The position numbers and the translations under genes are program-made. From Pelagibius sp. Alg239-R121 (GTDB lineage Bacteria > Pseudomonadota > Alphaproteobacteria > Kiloniellales > Kiloniellaceae), in the NCBI RefSeq assembly GCF_947331435.1, contig NZ_CAMZOF010000001.1:682001-746000 (forward strand): a stretch of 64,000 bases of DNA, in the 5' to 3' direction. Below, in pieces: positions 17,631 through 26,639 of the stretch. Position 1 is the stretch's first letter; every line of letters begins with the position of its first letter. The notes beneath the pieces are model-generated. The model was not told the origin of the DNA, ran no database searches, and was given only the letters and a program-made list of their open reading frames with translations.

Positions 17631-19060
17631 TTCGTTGTGCTCCTCGTTTTTTGCTGTTTCGCCCAGAGCTGCTGGAAGGTTTTACCTTGAGGGGCCGGCA
17701 AATCACGGTATTTGGTCCACCCCCCCGCGAATGGCAGGGATTTGAAACGCCCCCGACGACGACCCAAAATCCCGAGCACACCGATCCCAAGACCCGTCAA
17801 GCGCTGGTAAAGTGCTGGCCTGCGGGCCAAAAAAGCCCAGATCCCGAGGCCGCCCCGCACGGATTTCGGTGTCAGATGGCGCTCGAACTCGCGCTCACGC
17901 CAATGGCGCATCATCTTGGGAAGAGGAATACGGACCGGGCAGACACTTTCGCAGCGACCACAGAAAGTCGAGGCATTGGGCAGATGTCCGGCCTCCTCCA
18001 CACCAATCAGATTGGGTGTCAGAACAGAGCCCATTGGACCCGGATAGACCCAGCCATAAGAATGGCCGCCAACGGCATGATACACAGGGCAATGGTTCAT
18101 GCAGGCGCCACAGCGGATGCAGCGCAACATATCCTGAAACTCGCTGCCCAGCATGGAGGATCGGCCGTTGTCCAGCAGAATGACGTGGTATTCTTCGGGT
18201 CCGTCAGGGTCCTCGGGCCGACGAGGGCCGGTTGATAGGGTGGTGTAGGCGGAAAACTCCTGACCTGTCGCCGAGCGGGCGAGCACCCTTAAGATCGTAG
18301 AGGCGTCTTCGAGATTTGGAACCACCTTTTCAATGCTTGCGATCACAATGTGAACCCGGGGCAGGGATTGAGTCAGATCACCATTGCCCTCATTGGTGAC
18401 GATGATAGAGGTTCCGGTTTCGGCAATCAGAAAATTCGCACCCGTAATCCCCACATCCGCATCCAGATACCGCTGCCTCAGAATCTGACGGGCCTCATTG
18501 ACCAGATCGGTCGGTTCGCTGAGTGAGCGGCCGGCAGGAAGATGCTGATGCTGGGCCCGAAAGTCTGCTTCGACCTGTTCTTTGCTGACATGGACGGCCG
18601 GCGCGATGATATGGCTGGGTGGCTCCTTACGCAGCTGGATGATGTACTCACCGAGGTCCGTCTCGACGACCTTTATACCGGCCTGTTCCAGATGATCGTT
18701 CAGCGCGATCTCTTCCGAGATCATGGATTTGCCCTTGGTCACCGTCTTGGCGTCCACTCGGCGGCAGATGTCCAGAATCGCTTTGCGGGCATCTTCCGCT
18801 GTCGGCGCCCAATGCACGTGACCGCCGGTCTCCTTGACCTTATCCTCGTAGCGTTCGAGGTAGAAATCCAGGTTGGCGAGACTGTGGTTCTTGATATCTC
18901 GCGCAGCATCGCGCAGCGCCTCGAACTCCGGCAGGCGGGCGGCGGCGGCGAGACGCTTGCCGGTAAAACCGACCTTCATTTTCGCCATTGCAGCCTGGAT
19001 GTTCGGGTCGGCGATCGCGCGCCGGGCATTGTCTTTGAAATTGTGCGATGTCGACTGCAT
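17627..19060 (-). CDS. lutB: Iron-sulfur lactate utilisation protein B
   Basis: 477 residues. The N-terminal two thirds is a LUD domain (ITGANFLIAETGTSIIVTNE). A ferredoxin-like segment near residues 310-385 carries CIRCGACMNHCPVYH and CGRCESVCPVRIP, ligands for two [4Fe-4S] clusters, and a C-terminal DUF3390-type tail follows. It is the electron-transfer core of the LutABC complex. It lies 5 bases downstream of lutA and overlaps lutC by 4. Confidence 0.95.
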   Translation of the reverse strand: MQSTSHNFKDNARRAIADPNIQAAMAKMKVGFTGKRLAAAARLPEFEALRDAARDIKNHSLANLDFYLERYEDKVKETGGHVHWAPTAEDARKAILDICRRVDAKTVTKGKSMISEEIALNDHLEQAGIKVVETDLGEYIIQLRKEPPSHIIAPAVHVSKEQVEADFRAQHQHLPAGRSLSEPTDLVNEARQILRQRYLDADVGITGANFLIAETGTSIIVTNEGNGDLTQSLPRVHIVIASIEKVVPNLEDASTILRVLARSATGQEFSAYTTLSTGPRRPEDPDGPEEYHVILLDNGRSSMLGSEFQDMLRCIRCGACMNHCPVYHAVGGHSYGWVYPGPMGSVLTPNLIGVEEAGHLPNASTFCGRCESVCPVRIPLPKMMRHWREREFERHLTPKSVRGGLGIWAFLARRPALYQRLTGLGIGVLGILGRRRGRFKSLPFAGGWTKYRDLPAPQGKTFQQLWAKQQKTRSTTK

Positions 19061-19065
19061 TGCGC

Positions 19066-19863
19066 TCAGTTCCCCCCATCACGCACATCATGATCCGGCG
19101 TTATGGAGCCCCCAATCGCAGGCTCGTCCGTCATCCCGGCGAGAACCTCCGCCACGTGGCGAACCTGAATTCCAGAACCATTGCGCTGCAATTTGCCTGC
19201 CATATTCATCAGACAGCCCAAGTCGCCCGCTAAAAGCGTCGTTGCACCAGTCGCTTCGATGTTGCCGGTCTTGCTGCTGACCATTGTGTTGGAGATATCA
19301 GGGTACTTGACGCAGAAAGTGCCCCCGAAGCCGCAACAGATGTCGGCATCGGAAAGTTCCTCGAGAGAGAGGTCATTGATGCTTGAGAGCAGCTTTCGCG
19401 GCTGGTCGCGGACGCCCAGCTCACGCAGACCAGAGCAGGAATCGTGATAGGTCACGGTCTGCGGAAAGGTCGCTTCGACATTGGACAGCTGCATCACGTC
19501 CGTCAGGAAGGACACGAGTTCGTAGGTGCGGGAGGACAGGTCTTCAGCCCGTGCCAGCAAGCCCGGCTGCGTTTCGAACAAAGTTGGATAGTGCTTCTTA
19601 AGCATCGCAGCGCAGGAGCCGGAGGGTGCCACCACATAATCGAACCCCTTGAATGCTTCGATCACTTGCAGCGCGATGGCCCTGGTATCCGCGCGGTCTC
19701 CTGAATTATACGCAGGTTGCCCGCAACAGGTTTGTTGGGCGGGAACTTCTACCCGGCATCCTGCGGCTTCCAGCAACTTAACTGCAGCAAAACCAACGCT
19801 CGGCCGGAAGAGATCCACCAGACAGGTTACGAACAGACCGACGCGCGGTTCGGATTTCGACAT
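19066..19863 (-). CDS. lutA: Lactate utilisation protein A (CCG-domain Fe-S oxidoreductase)
   Basis: 265 residues from ATG 19863; the frame extends to 19902, but ATG here begins MSKSEPRVGLFVTCLVD, the usual start. Two CCG-type motifs are visible: QTCCGQPAYNSGD and DICCGFGGTFCVKYPD, plus SCSGLRELGV. These cysteine-rich domains bind unusual iron-sulfur clusters, as in GlcF and heterodisulfide reductase. It is the first gene of lutABC and has the palindromic FadR/LldR-type operator 115 bases upstream. Confidence 0.94.
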   Translation of the reverse strand: MSKSEPRVGLFVTCLVDLFRPSVGFAAVKLLEAAGCRVEVPAQQTCCGQPAYNSGDRADTRAIALQVIEAFKGFDYVVAPSGSCAAMLKKHYPTLFETQPGLLARAEDLSSRTYELVSFLTDVMQLSNVEATFPQTVTYHDSCSGLRELGVRDQPRKLLSSINDLSLEELSDADICCGFGGTFCVKYPDISNTMVSSKTGNIEATGATTLLAGDLGCLMNMAGKLQRNGSGIQVRHVAEVLAGMTDEPAIGGSITPDHDVRDGGN

Positions 19864-19977
19864 GCTGTTCAATTCCTTCGAAGCAACTGACGTCTTTCGC
19901 AAACGAATCCCAGAGGAATCCGAACGGTGATGATCCCATCCTCGCCCTGAGTTTACGAGGCAAAATCACAAAACTTT

Positions 19978-19996
19978 AAAGTGGTAATACCACTTT
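19978..19996. promoter_or_regulatory. FadR/LldR-type GntR operator upstream of lutABC
   Basis: AAAGTGGT, AAT, ACCACTTT: a perfect 8-bp inverted repeat with a 3-base centre. It contains TGGTAATACCA, fitting the TNGTNNNACNA consensus of FadR-subfamily GntR repressors, including LldR and LutR, which respond to lactate. No GntR regulator is in the window, so the cognate protein must be encoded elsewhere. Confidence 0.75.
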
Positions 19997-20116
19997 GATT
20001 TTGACGATGTCACGGAGTTTTCAGAGGTCGGCAGCATGATGGCATTGAGCAACGATGGGTCCGTGGCAAAATTTCCGATCCGAGACAAACCGGCGGCAGG
20101 TGCCGATATTGCTTAA

Positions 20117-21385
20117 TTAGCTTCCCTCGGATCGACGTGCTGCCACGGCCTTTGGCAGCAACAGATAGTAGCTGCCGCGCTGCTTCATGCGTCCTGCTTC
20201 CGCCAGGGCCGGCTCACCGGCGCCCCAGAAGAAATCTCCCCTGATAGCGCCTTTAATGGCACTGCCGGTATCCTGGGCTACCATCAAACGCTGCAAGAGC
20301 TTTGGATTGGCCCCTGCAGTGCCCGGCCAGGTCGTGTCCAGATAGATCGGCGCGCCAAGAGGCATGAAGGCCGGATCGACTGCAAGACTCCGCCGGGGCG
20401 TCAAGGCAACACCCTGCGCACCGATGGGACCATCACCCTCGATCTTCCGAAAGAAGATGTAGCGGGGGTTGCGCTGCATCAGTTCCGTCGCTTTCTCAGG
20501 ATTGCTGCGCAACCAGTCACGGATCGATTGCATCGAGGCGTTGTCACGGGAAACATGCCCTTCGTCGATCAGCAAGCGGCCGATGGCGACGAAAGGCAGG
20601 CCATTCGATCCACTGAACCCAACGCGGACAGAAGAACCGTCAGGCAACTGCACCTTGCCGGATCCTTGAATATGCAGGAAAAAAACGTCGATTGGGTCCT
20701 TCGCCCAAAGAAGTTCCAGGTTTGTGCTGTCGATCGCACCGGCGTCGATTTCTGCCCGGGCGTGGTAAGGCACCAAGCGGCCATCGACGACCCGTCCTGC
20801 AATCCTCCGGCCCGTCATGTCTTCGTCAAACTTTCGAAGATCAACGGTCACCAAGTCGTCGGGCCGCTTATAAAGCGGTGTGTCGTAGCCGCCGCCCGGG
20901 AAAAGCGCCCCCTGAAGCTCCGCTTCGTAGTAGCCGGTGAATAAACCCTGATTTTTGTCGCCAAAGGTCACCTTGAAGGGGACAAAATTGTTCTCGATCA
21001 GCGTGCGGAGCGCCGCATCGTCCAGCACCCCATCCGCCCCCGACGCTGAGAGACCGGCAATCTCGCTGCAAGGCAGGCGCCAGTCGGCAATGGTGCCGCC
21101 GACGGCGTGACGTCCTACCTTGCGTTCGTCCGGGCTGCGTAGCAAACGCGTGCAGGAACGCCGCAAAGCAGGTAGCGCCTCGGCCATTTTGTCATCGCGC
21201 CAGCCCGGCAACTGGTCGTACCCGGTTTTTTCCAGCAGCATTTGAGGCGGTGGCGGCTCAACCGGCGCAGGTTTCTCGGCTTCGCGCGGTTCGCAAGCGT
21301 TCAACAGCAGCGCGGCCGCAACCGGGATAAGACAATTAACGGTTGAACGCGATGTCAATGCATTGAAGATTTTGAAACTCGGCAC
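20117..21385 (-). CDS. mltA: MltA-type lytic transglycosylase (lipoprotein)
   Basis: 422 residues if started at GTG 21385. The frame is open to 21598, but that would overlap timA by 131 bases with no family-like residues. After the start comes a lipoprotein signal ending in ALLLNAC, placing the protein at the outer membrane. The MltA domain covers roughly residues 110-280 (GLFTGYYEAELQG, YKRPDDLV, VFFLHIQGSGKV). A C-terminal 3D domain carries VAQDTGSAIKGAIRGDFFWG with the catalytic aspartate region. It cleaves peptidoglycan glycans non-hydrolytically. The start is the least certain point. Confidence 0.88.
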   Translation of the reverse strand: MPSFKIFNALTSRSTVNCLIPVAAALLLNACEPREAEKPAPVEPPPPQMLLEKTGYDQLPGWRDDKMAEALPALRRSCTRLLRSPDERKVGRHAVGGTIADWRLPCSEIAGLSASGADGVLDDAALRTLIENNFVPFKVTFGDKNQGLFTGYYEAELQGALFPGGGYDTPLYKRPDDLVTVDLRKFDEDMTGRRIAGRVVDGRLVPYHARAEIDAGAIDSTNLELLWAKDPIDVFFLHIQGSGKVQLPDGSSVRVGFSGSNGLPFVAIGRLLIDEGHVSRDNASMQSIRDWLRSNPEKATELMQRNPRYIFFRKIEGDGPIGAQGVALTPRRSLAVDPAFMPLGAPIYLDTTWPGTAGANPKLLQRLMVAQDTGSAIKGAIRGDFFWGAGEPALAEAGRMKQRGSYYLLLPKAVAARRSEGS

Positions 21386-21467
21386 GCAATGGAGACCCGG
21401 TTCTTGTCGGGAAAAACGTGGCTGCAAAGAACACACTCCCGGTTCGGAGCCTGATTTGTCTTCGTGA

Positions 21468-22202
21468 TCAGTTCGGGCTGCGTGTTGCCACAAGTGCCCA
21501 GTTGGGATCACGGCTGGCGGTATTGCGTGCAAAGGTCCAGATGTCGGTGATCTTAGTAACGTGGTTCGGGTCACCCTCAACGGTTTCGCCATTTTCATCC
21601 CGGGTCACATTCACCTGTTCCGAGACAAACTTGATTGTAACGAACGCAGTTCGGCCCTGTAATTCGGCCTCGATGATTTCCGAGCTTTCTATCCCGATCA
21701 GAGTGGTTTCAAGACTCTGATTCTGCTCTTCACGGTTTGCGATAGCACCGCTGAAGTCGTTGTAGACATCATTGGCCAGAAGTGGCCGAAGCGCCTCTGT
21801 ATCGCCCTGAGCGAACGCGCCGATAATCATCTCGAAGGCTGAAGCGGCGCCGCCTGCAAACTGCTTGGGGTCAAAATCCCGATCAGCTTGCTTGATGGCA
21901 CGGAGTCCGGGTTCAATCGAGCCGGGTTCATCGGATATCTGCTCATCGGATCGATCCCAGGTCTGATCGGTCGCTTCGATATCCGGAACGACGTCTTCGA
22001 TATCATCTGTCCGGGAACGATCGCCCTGAGACCGATTGGGCAGGTGAACGACCTTATCGTCACCCTGGTCCTGTTTGAAGGGGTCGTATTTCGGTGGTTC
22101 CTCGTGTCCGGTTCGTTTTCCCAATGCATTGCGCAGCCGCAACACACAGAATACCGCTATGGCAGCAAGCAGAAGAACGTCGTAAGGGAATCCGTTGCCC
22201 AT
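21468..22202 (-). CDS. timA: Tim44-like membrane-associated protein TimA
   Basis: 244 residues from ATG 22202 (a TTG three codons upstream is also possible). One N-terminal membrane helix (VLLLAAIAVFCVLRLRNALG) is followed by an acidic linker and a Tim44 domain from about residue 120 (GAASAFEMIIGAFAQGDTEALRPLL). The domain is homologous to the mitochondrial import motor adaptor Tim44; the bacterial protein's function is not firmly known. It neighbours fxsA, mltA and secB, as in many alphaproteobacteria. Confidence 0.92.
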   Translation of the reverse strand: MGNGFPYDVLLLAAIAVFCVLRLRNALGKRTGHEEPPKYDPFKQDQGDDKVVHLPNRSQGDRSRTDDIEDVVPDIEATDQTWDRSDEQISDEPGSIEPGLRAIKQADRDFDPKQFAGGAASAFEMIIGAFAQGDTEALRPLLANDVYNDFSGAIANREEQNQSLETTLIGIESSEIIEAELQGRTAFVTIKFVSEQVNVTRDENGETVEGDPNHVTKITDIWTFARNTASRDPNWALVATRSPN

Positions 22203-22433
22203 ATAATCCAACTACAAGTTCGGCTCTGCGCCTCAAACACGACAAGGCACATCGGAACAAATCACAAGAGGAGTAAACCTTACTAAAAAACCATTTAGCG
22301 GTCAGTGGCTATCCACGCCGAACGACGACTGACGCCTCTTGAAAGTCTGAGATTCTTCAGCAAATTCAAAACAGGCGGTCGACGGCGAACTCCAATGCAT
22401 TGTAAATAGGGAATAGTTAAGGAAAGAGCAAGC

Positions 22434-23003
22434 ATGGCTATCCTATTGCTCGCCGCATTTATCGGCGTACCGCTTCTGGAAATTGCTGTTTTCATCGAAG
22501 TTGGTGACCGCCTCGGCCTGTGGAATACACTCGCCGTCGTCATTCTGACGGCTTTTATCGGGACCTGGCTGCTCAGAATTCAGGGACTGGCAACTCTTGC
22601 ACGGGTGCGTGGACAGATCGATCAAGGTGTCCTGCCCACCAGCGAACTGTTTGACGGACTTTGTCTTTTGTTTGCCGGCGCCTTATTGCTGACGCCTGGA
22701 TTTGTGACCGATTCAATCGGATTTGCGCTTTTTGTACCTCAGGTGCGCAGCCTTTTACGTCAGTGGCTCGGCAGCCGCCTTGAGTTGTCCATGACTGGTT
22801 CCGCCAAGGGCGGCAACATGGGCAGGGAGCGTGCGCAGGGTCCAGGCCCCCACGGCCCACAAAGAAGTGAATGGGGCAGCAGGGAACCAGGCGATGGCGT
22901 CATCGATGGAGAATTCACAGATATGACCGATGAAGAACATCCAAAGGACAGCGATTCCGACAAGAACGGTCCGACGCCGCCGACAGGGCATCTGCCACGA
23001 TGA
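22434..23003 (+). CDS. fxsA: FxsA family membrane protein
   Basis: 189 residues. The first 110 hold three hydrophobic segments (ILLLAAFIGVPLLEIAVFI, AVVILTAFIGTWLL, FDGLCLLFAGALLLTPGFVTD), typical of FxsA, whose E. coli namesake suppresses F-plasmid exclusion of phage T7. The C-terminal 70 residues are glycine- and charge-rich and probably cytoplasmic. It overlaps the next gene by 4 bases (ATGA). Divergent from timA, 231 bases apart. Confidence 0.92.
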   Translation: MAILLLAAFIGVPLLEIAVFIEVGDRLGLWNTLAVVILTAFIGTWLLRIQGLATLARVRGQIDQGVLPTSELFDGLCLLFAGALLLTPGFVTDSIGFALFVPQVRSLLRQWLGSRLELSMTGSAKGGNMGRERAQGPGPHGPQRSEWGSREPGDGVIDGEFTDMTDEEHPKDSDSDKNGPTPPTGHLPR

Positions 23004-23548
23004 TCCTCGTTCGCCACGGCCAGTCGGAATTCAACGTCATCTTCGGTGCCACCCGGAAAGATCCGGGTATCGTCGATCCCAAACTAACGGAGGAGGGTCA
23101 TCGCCAAGCCGAGGCCGCCGGCGAAGCTCTTCTAGACAAGGGACTGACCCGAATAATCGTCAGTCCTTACACACGTACACTTCAGACTGCCGATATCATT
23201 GCCCGGGTCTTGAACCTGCCCGTTACAATCAACAGCCTCATCCGCGAGCATGCTTTTTTTACATGTGACGTCGGGACGCCGCGTTCGGTGTTGTCGCAGA
23301 ACTGGCCACATCTTGATTTCACCCACCTGTCGGAATCCTGGTGGCCGGCGGATCCGGAAACCGAGGACGACGTCCGGCTTCGCTGCCGTGAGTTCCATCA
23401 GACAATGGCGGAGACTGACGATTGGTCGGAGGTTCTAGTGGTCAGCCACTGGGGCTTTATCCGAGGTTTGACGGGTCACGAAGCCAAGAACGGCGAGGTT
23501 TTGAGGTTTGATCCAACAGCGCCAGGTGCCTTGCCACAGGGTCTTTGA
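23000..23548 (+). CDS. Histidine phosphatase superfamily protein
   Basis: 182 residues starting at ATG 23000 within the fxsA stop. The phosphohistidine motif is LVRHGQSEFN at the very N-terminus and the second catalytic histidine is in VVSHWGFIRGLTGHE; SPYTRTLQTADI is also typical. These enzymes act on phosphorylated sugars, nucleotides or proteins; the substrate here is not deducible. The overlap with fxsA indicates translational coupling. Confidence 0.9.
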   Translation: MILVRHGQSEFNVIFGATRKDPGIVDPKLTEEGHRQAEAAGEALLDKGLTRIIVSPYTRTLQTADIIARVLNLPVTINSLIREHAFFTCDVGTPRSVLSQNWPHLDFTHLSESWWPADPETEDDVRLRCREFHQTMAETDDWSEVLVVSHWGFIRGLTGHEAKNGEVLRFDPTAPGALPQGL

Positions 23549-23719
23549 GCGGCGTTTCCACGACCGGCTTGCGTTTCCGTTCACCGTCCAGTGAGCACCT
23601 TGTTTGCGCTCCAGATACATGCTAGCGAAGCGCCGTCATTTTACAGCGCAATTGTTTTTGCCGGATGCCGGCACGAACTTAAGGTGCCACCAACTATAGG
23701 AAGCAGAGGCTGATTCGCG

Positions 23720-23740
23720 TTTTCACTGATTCAGTGAAAA
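23720..23740. promoter_or_regulatory. Perfect palindrome upstream of secB
   Basis: TTTTCACTGA (23720-23729) and TCAGTGAAAA (23731-23740) are exact reverse complements around a single T. The one-base centre makes an RNA hairpin unlikely and a protein-binding operator more likely. It ends 26 bases before the secB start and contains one GANTC site (23728-23732). A degenerate relative (TTTTCGCTGA, A, CCGGTGAAAA) follows hslU at 15373-15393. Confidence 0.6.
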
Positions 23741-23766
23741 TTCTTGAGCTTCTAGGAGATTGCGGC

Positions 23767-24297
23767 ATGGCCGAACAAGAAAACGAACAACACCCCCTTA
23801 TTATCAACATGCAATATACGAAGGATCTCTCCTTCGAGAATCCAAATGCACCCGCGGTGTACGGGGAGATTGCCAAGGGCGCACCGGATCTGACCATCGA
23901 CATCGACGTGCAGCCCTCCCGATTGCAGGATCGGACCTTTGAAGTTGTGCTGAATTTGCAGGCCCGGGCAATGACCGGCGACAAGACCGCATTTCTGGTC
24001 GAACTTGACTACGCAGGTATTATTTCTATCGGCGAACACATCACCGCCGCAGAAGACATTCAGTTTCTGGTGATGGTTGACGCCCCGCGTCATCTCTTTC
24101 CGTTCGCGCGGCAAATACTCGCCGAAGCGACCCGTAATGGTGGATTTCCACCGCTTGTGATCAATCCAGTGGACTTTGTCAGTCTTTATAAGCAGCGAAT
24201 GGCCGCTTTTGCAGAAGCTGCCGAACAGTCCGAAGACGCCGGTGAAACCGAGAACGGTGAGACTGATAGCGGTGAGACCAAGTCCGCTGAAGCCTGA
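23767..24297 (+). CDS. secB: Protein-export chaperone SecB
   Basis: 176 residues from ATG 23767, preceded by AGGAGA. SecB tetramers keep preproteins unfolded and deliver them to SecA. Typical features are INMQYTKDLSFENPNAP at the N-terminus, FEVVLNLQARA and the LFPFARQILAEATRNGGFPPL helix that forms the tetramer and SecA interface. The C-terminal tail is unusually acidic and repetitive (ENGETDSGETKSAEA), consistent with an acidic SecA-contacting tail. Lies between fxsA and dnaQ, as usual. Confidence 0.96.
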   Translation: MAEQENEQHPLIINMQYTKDLSFENPNAPAVYGEIAKGAPDLTIDIDVQPSRLQDRTFEVVLNLQARAMTGDKTAFLVELDYAGIISIGEHITAAEDIQFLVMVDAPRHLFPFARQILAEATRNGGFPPLVINPVDFVSLYKQRMAAFAEAAEQSEDAGETENGETDSGETKSAEA

Positions 24298-24437
24298 ACA
24301 GGCCTCCGATATCCGGTTTCATTCTGAAGATTCTAGAAGTGACAATCGGTCCTTGAGCCCGAATGCATCGGTCTCTTAATCACGTAGTGACAGGGCCGAT
24401 CAAGTTTCTGATCATTTTCGTATAGAACGATGATGCT

Positions 24438-25112
24438 CTAGTGGTGCCAAATAGGTTCTTTCAGTTTTTCCAGCATGGCGTCGTGTGCTTTCAACTCTTC
24501 ATCGCTTGCACCATGTGTCCGTGCCGGACGCAGGGTCCGCTCCGCTGAAACATGCTCAGACGGTTGCTGCTTGATAGCAGCGTTAAGATCAAATCCGGGT
24601 TGTCGACCGCCACTCAGCTCCAAATAAACATCCGCCAGAAGTTCGCAGTCGAGCAACGCCCCATGGAAGGTGCGCGACGAGTTGTCGATTTCGAATCGAC
24701 GGCAAAGAGCATCCAGATTGACCTGAGCACCGGGAAATCGTTGACGCGCAATGGCAACCGTGTCGATTCCGCGGGAAACATCTATCTTTGGAAGTCCACA
24801 GGCATCCAGTTCGGCATTCAGAAACTTCAGATCGAACTGGGCATTATGGATCACGAGCGGATCGTCCCCAATGAAGTCCAGAAAAGCTTGGGCGACTTCG
24901 GAAAAAACCGGATGCTCCGCGAGAAACTCGACAGACAGGCCGTGGACTCTTTCGGCTTCTTCAGGCATATCGCGCTCGGGGTTGATGTACACTCTGAAGG
25001 TCTCGCCGGTGGGGACGTGGCTATGAAGCTCCAGACATGCGATTTCGACGATGCGGTGGCCGGCAAACGGATCAAGGCCGGTCGTTTCGGTATCGAGGAC
25101 AATTTCACGCAT
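24438..25112 (-). CDS. dnaQ: DNA polymerase III epsilon subunit (3'-5' proofreading exonuclease)
   Basis: 224 residues from ATG 25112. Exonuclease motif I is LDTETTGLDP, motif II includes VIHNAQFDLKFLN, and motif III HGALLDCELLADVYLEL supplies the catalytic histidine and aspartate. It edits replication errors within the core polymerase. The C-terminal 50 residues are the flexible segment that binds the alpha subunit. coaE lies 16 bases upstream, so the two are probably co-transcribed. Confidence 0.95.
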   Translation of the reverse strand: MREIVLDTETTGLDPFAGHRIVEIACLELHSHVPTGETFRVYINPERDMPEEAERVHGLSVEFLAEHPVFSEVAQAFLDFIGDDPLVIHNAQFDLKFLNAELDACGLPKIDVSRGIDTVAIARQRFPGAQVNLDALCRRFEIDNSSRTFHGALLDCELLADVYLELSGGRQPGFDLNAAIKQQPSEHVSAERTLRPARTHGASDEELKAHDAMLEKLKEPIWHH

Positions 25113-25128
25113 CGCTATTCCTGTTTTC

Positions 25129-25722
25129 TCAAACTCGCTTTTTAAAGTTCCCAAGCATAGACCGAACCTGACGCAAAGTGTCGGCTTTTCCAAGTCCCGT
25201 ACGAATCACGAAATCCGCACGACGGCACTTCTCCCGGTCGGGCATCTGCTGCGCGCGAATCTTCGACAGGCGCTCCAAAGTCATACCGGGCCGGGACATT
25301 ACGCGGGTGGTTTGAATGAACCGCGGCGCGCTGACAACGGCAATGGCATCGCAAAGATCCTGACCACCGGTTTCAAACAGCAGGGGAATATCCAAAATCA
25401 CCAGGTCTGTTCTGCGCCGAGCGTGGCACTGCAGAAAATGCAACGTTGCCTGCCGAACTTTAGGGTGAATGATCGCCTCGAGCTGACGCAATGCGGGCGG
25501 GTCCGAAAAAACTCGGGCACCGAGTTTTACACGATCTACGGCGCCATCGACGACAACCCCCGGAAAGGCTGCCTCGATCTCAGTCACAGCACCGCCTTTA
25601 TATCCCAAAAGCCGATGGACCGCGGCATCGGCATCATGCAGCGGCAAACCAAGCCGGCTGAGCATCCGCCCTGCCGTGGTTTTGCCCATCCCGACCGACC
25701 CTGTCAGTCCAATAATGGTCAT
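25129..25722 (-). CDS. coaE: Dephospho-CoA kinase
   Basis: 197 residues from ATG 25722. It phosphorylates the 3'-hydroxyl of dephospho-CoA, the last step of coenzyme A synthesis. The P-loop is GLTGSVGMGKTT; DADAAVHRLL and LDIPLLFET are family motifs. Its frame reaches further upstream into aroE, but the ATG at 25722 gives the standard start. aroE ends 68 bases upstream. Confidence 0.95.
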   Translation of the reverse strand: MTIIGLTGSVGMGKTTAGRMLSRLGLPLHDADAAVHRLLGYKGGAVTEIEAAFPGVVVDGAVDRVKLGARVFSDPPALRQLEAIIHPKVRQATLHFLQCHARRRTDLVILDIPLLFETGGQDLCDAIAVVSAPRFIQTTRVMSRPGMTLERLSKIRAQQMPDREKCRRADFVIRTGLGKADTLRQVRSMLGNFKKRV

Positions 25723-25790
25723 TTTCGGAAATCGACGGGAACGGACCAGTCTGGCTCTCGATCCCCGGATTAGCCTTTTTACGCTCTGTT

Positions 25791-26639
25791 TCACGGCTCG
25801 AGCATAGTTGCGCGCAGGTCCTCGGTCACTTCCGGATTGATACCAAACCAGGCGGAAAAACCCGGCCTGGCCTGATGGAGCAACATACCCAGACCATCAA
25901 CCGTTTGGTTGCCGCGTTGGCGGGCAGCGGCGAGAAGGGGCGTCTCGAGCGGTGTATAGACAATATCGTTCACTAGTGCCCCAGCTGGAAGACCGTCAAG
26001 CTTGAGGTCCAGCGCCGGTTGGCCATGCATTCCCTGGCTGGTGGTGTTGACCAAAAGCGTAACATCCTCGAGCGCATCGACCCTTCGATCCCAGGAAACT
26101 ACCTCTATCTTGCCGTCAAATCGCCTCGACAACTCTTCAGCTACCTGTTCAGCCCGGTTTTCAGTGCGATTGGTGATCCTGACATCGGCAACACCATCAT
26201 TTAACAATGCCGCCACAATACCGCGGCCAGCGCCACCAGCGCCCACGACCAGTACCGGACCTGCATCCGGTCGGTAACCTGCGGCGCTGTTCCGCAGGTT
26301 TTCCAGAAATCCAAATGCATCGGTGTTTGAACCAGAAATACCATCGTCGCCGAATACCAGCGTGTTTACCGCCCCGACTTTCGCTGCAAAAGGATCGACT
26401 TTATCACAGATTCGGAGCGCCGCTTCCTTGTGGGGAACAGTGACATTGACCCCGCGAAATCCAGCAGCTGCCAAACCCTTCACAGCGATTTCAAAGTCCT
26501 CCGGGTCAACCGGTAAAGGAAGATAGGCCCCATCAATAGCGTAGCGTTCCAGCCAGAAACCATGCAGCCGTGGTGAACGGCTGTGTCCGACTGGCCAACC
26601 AATAACGCCGGCGAGACGTGCTTTTCCTGTGAGACTCAT
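25791..26639 (-). CDS. aroE: Shikimate dehydrogenase
   Basis: 282 residues. It reduces 3-dehydroshikimate with NADPH in the chorismate pathway. The substrate site is VIGWPVGHSRSPRLHGFW at the N-terminus, the catalytic lysine and aspartate are in NVTVPHKEAA and NTDAFGF, and the NADPH fold shows VVGAGGAGRGIVAAL. Its start overlaps the end of maf by 4 bases, so the two are translationally coupled. Confidence 0.96.
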   Translation of the reverse strand: MSLTGKARLAGVIGWPVGHSRSPRLHGFWLERYAIDGAYLPLPVDPEDFEIAVKGLAAAGFRGVNVTVPHKEAALRICDKVDPFAAKVGAVNTLVFGDDGISGSNTDAFGFLENLRNSAAGYRPDAGPVLVVGAGGAGRGIVAALLNDGVADVRITNRTENRAEQVAEELSRRFDGKIEVVSWDRRVDALEDVTLLVNTTSQGMHGQPALDLKLDGLPAGALVNDIVYTPLETPLLAAARQRGNQTVDGLGMLLHQARPGFSAWFGINPEVTEDLRATMLEP

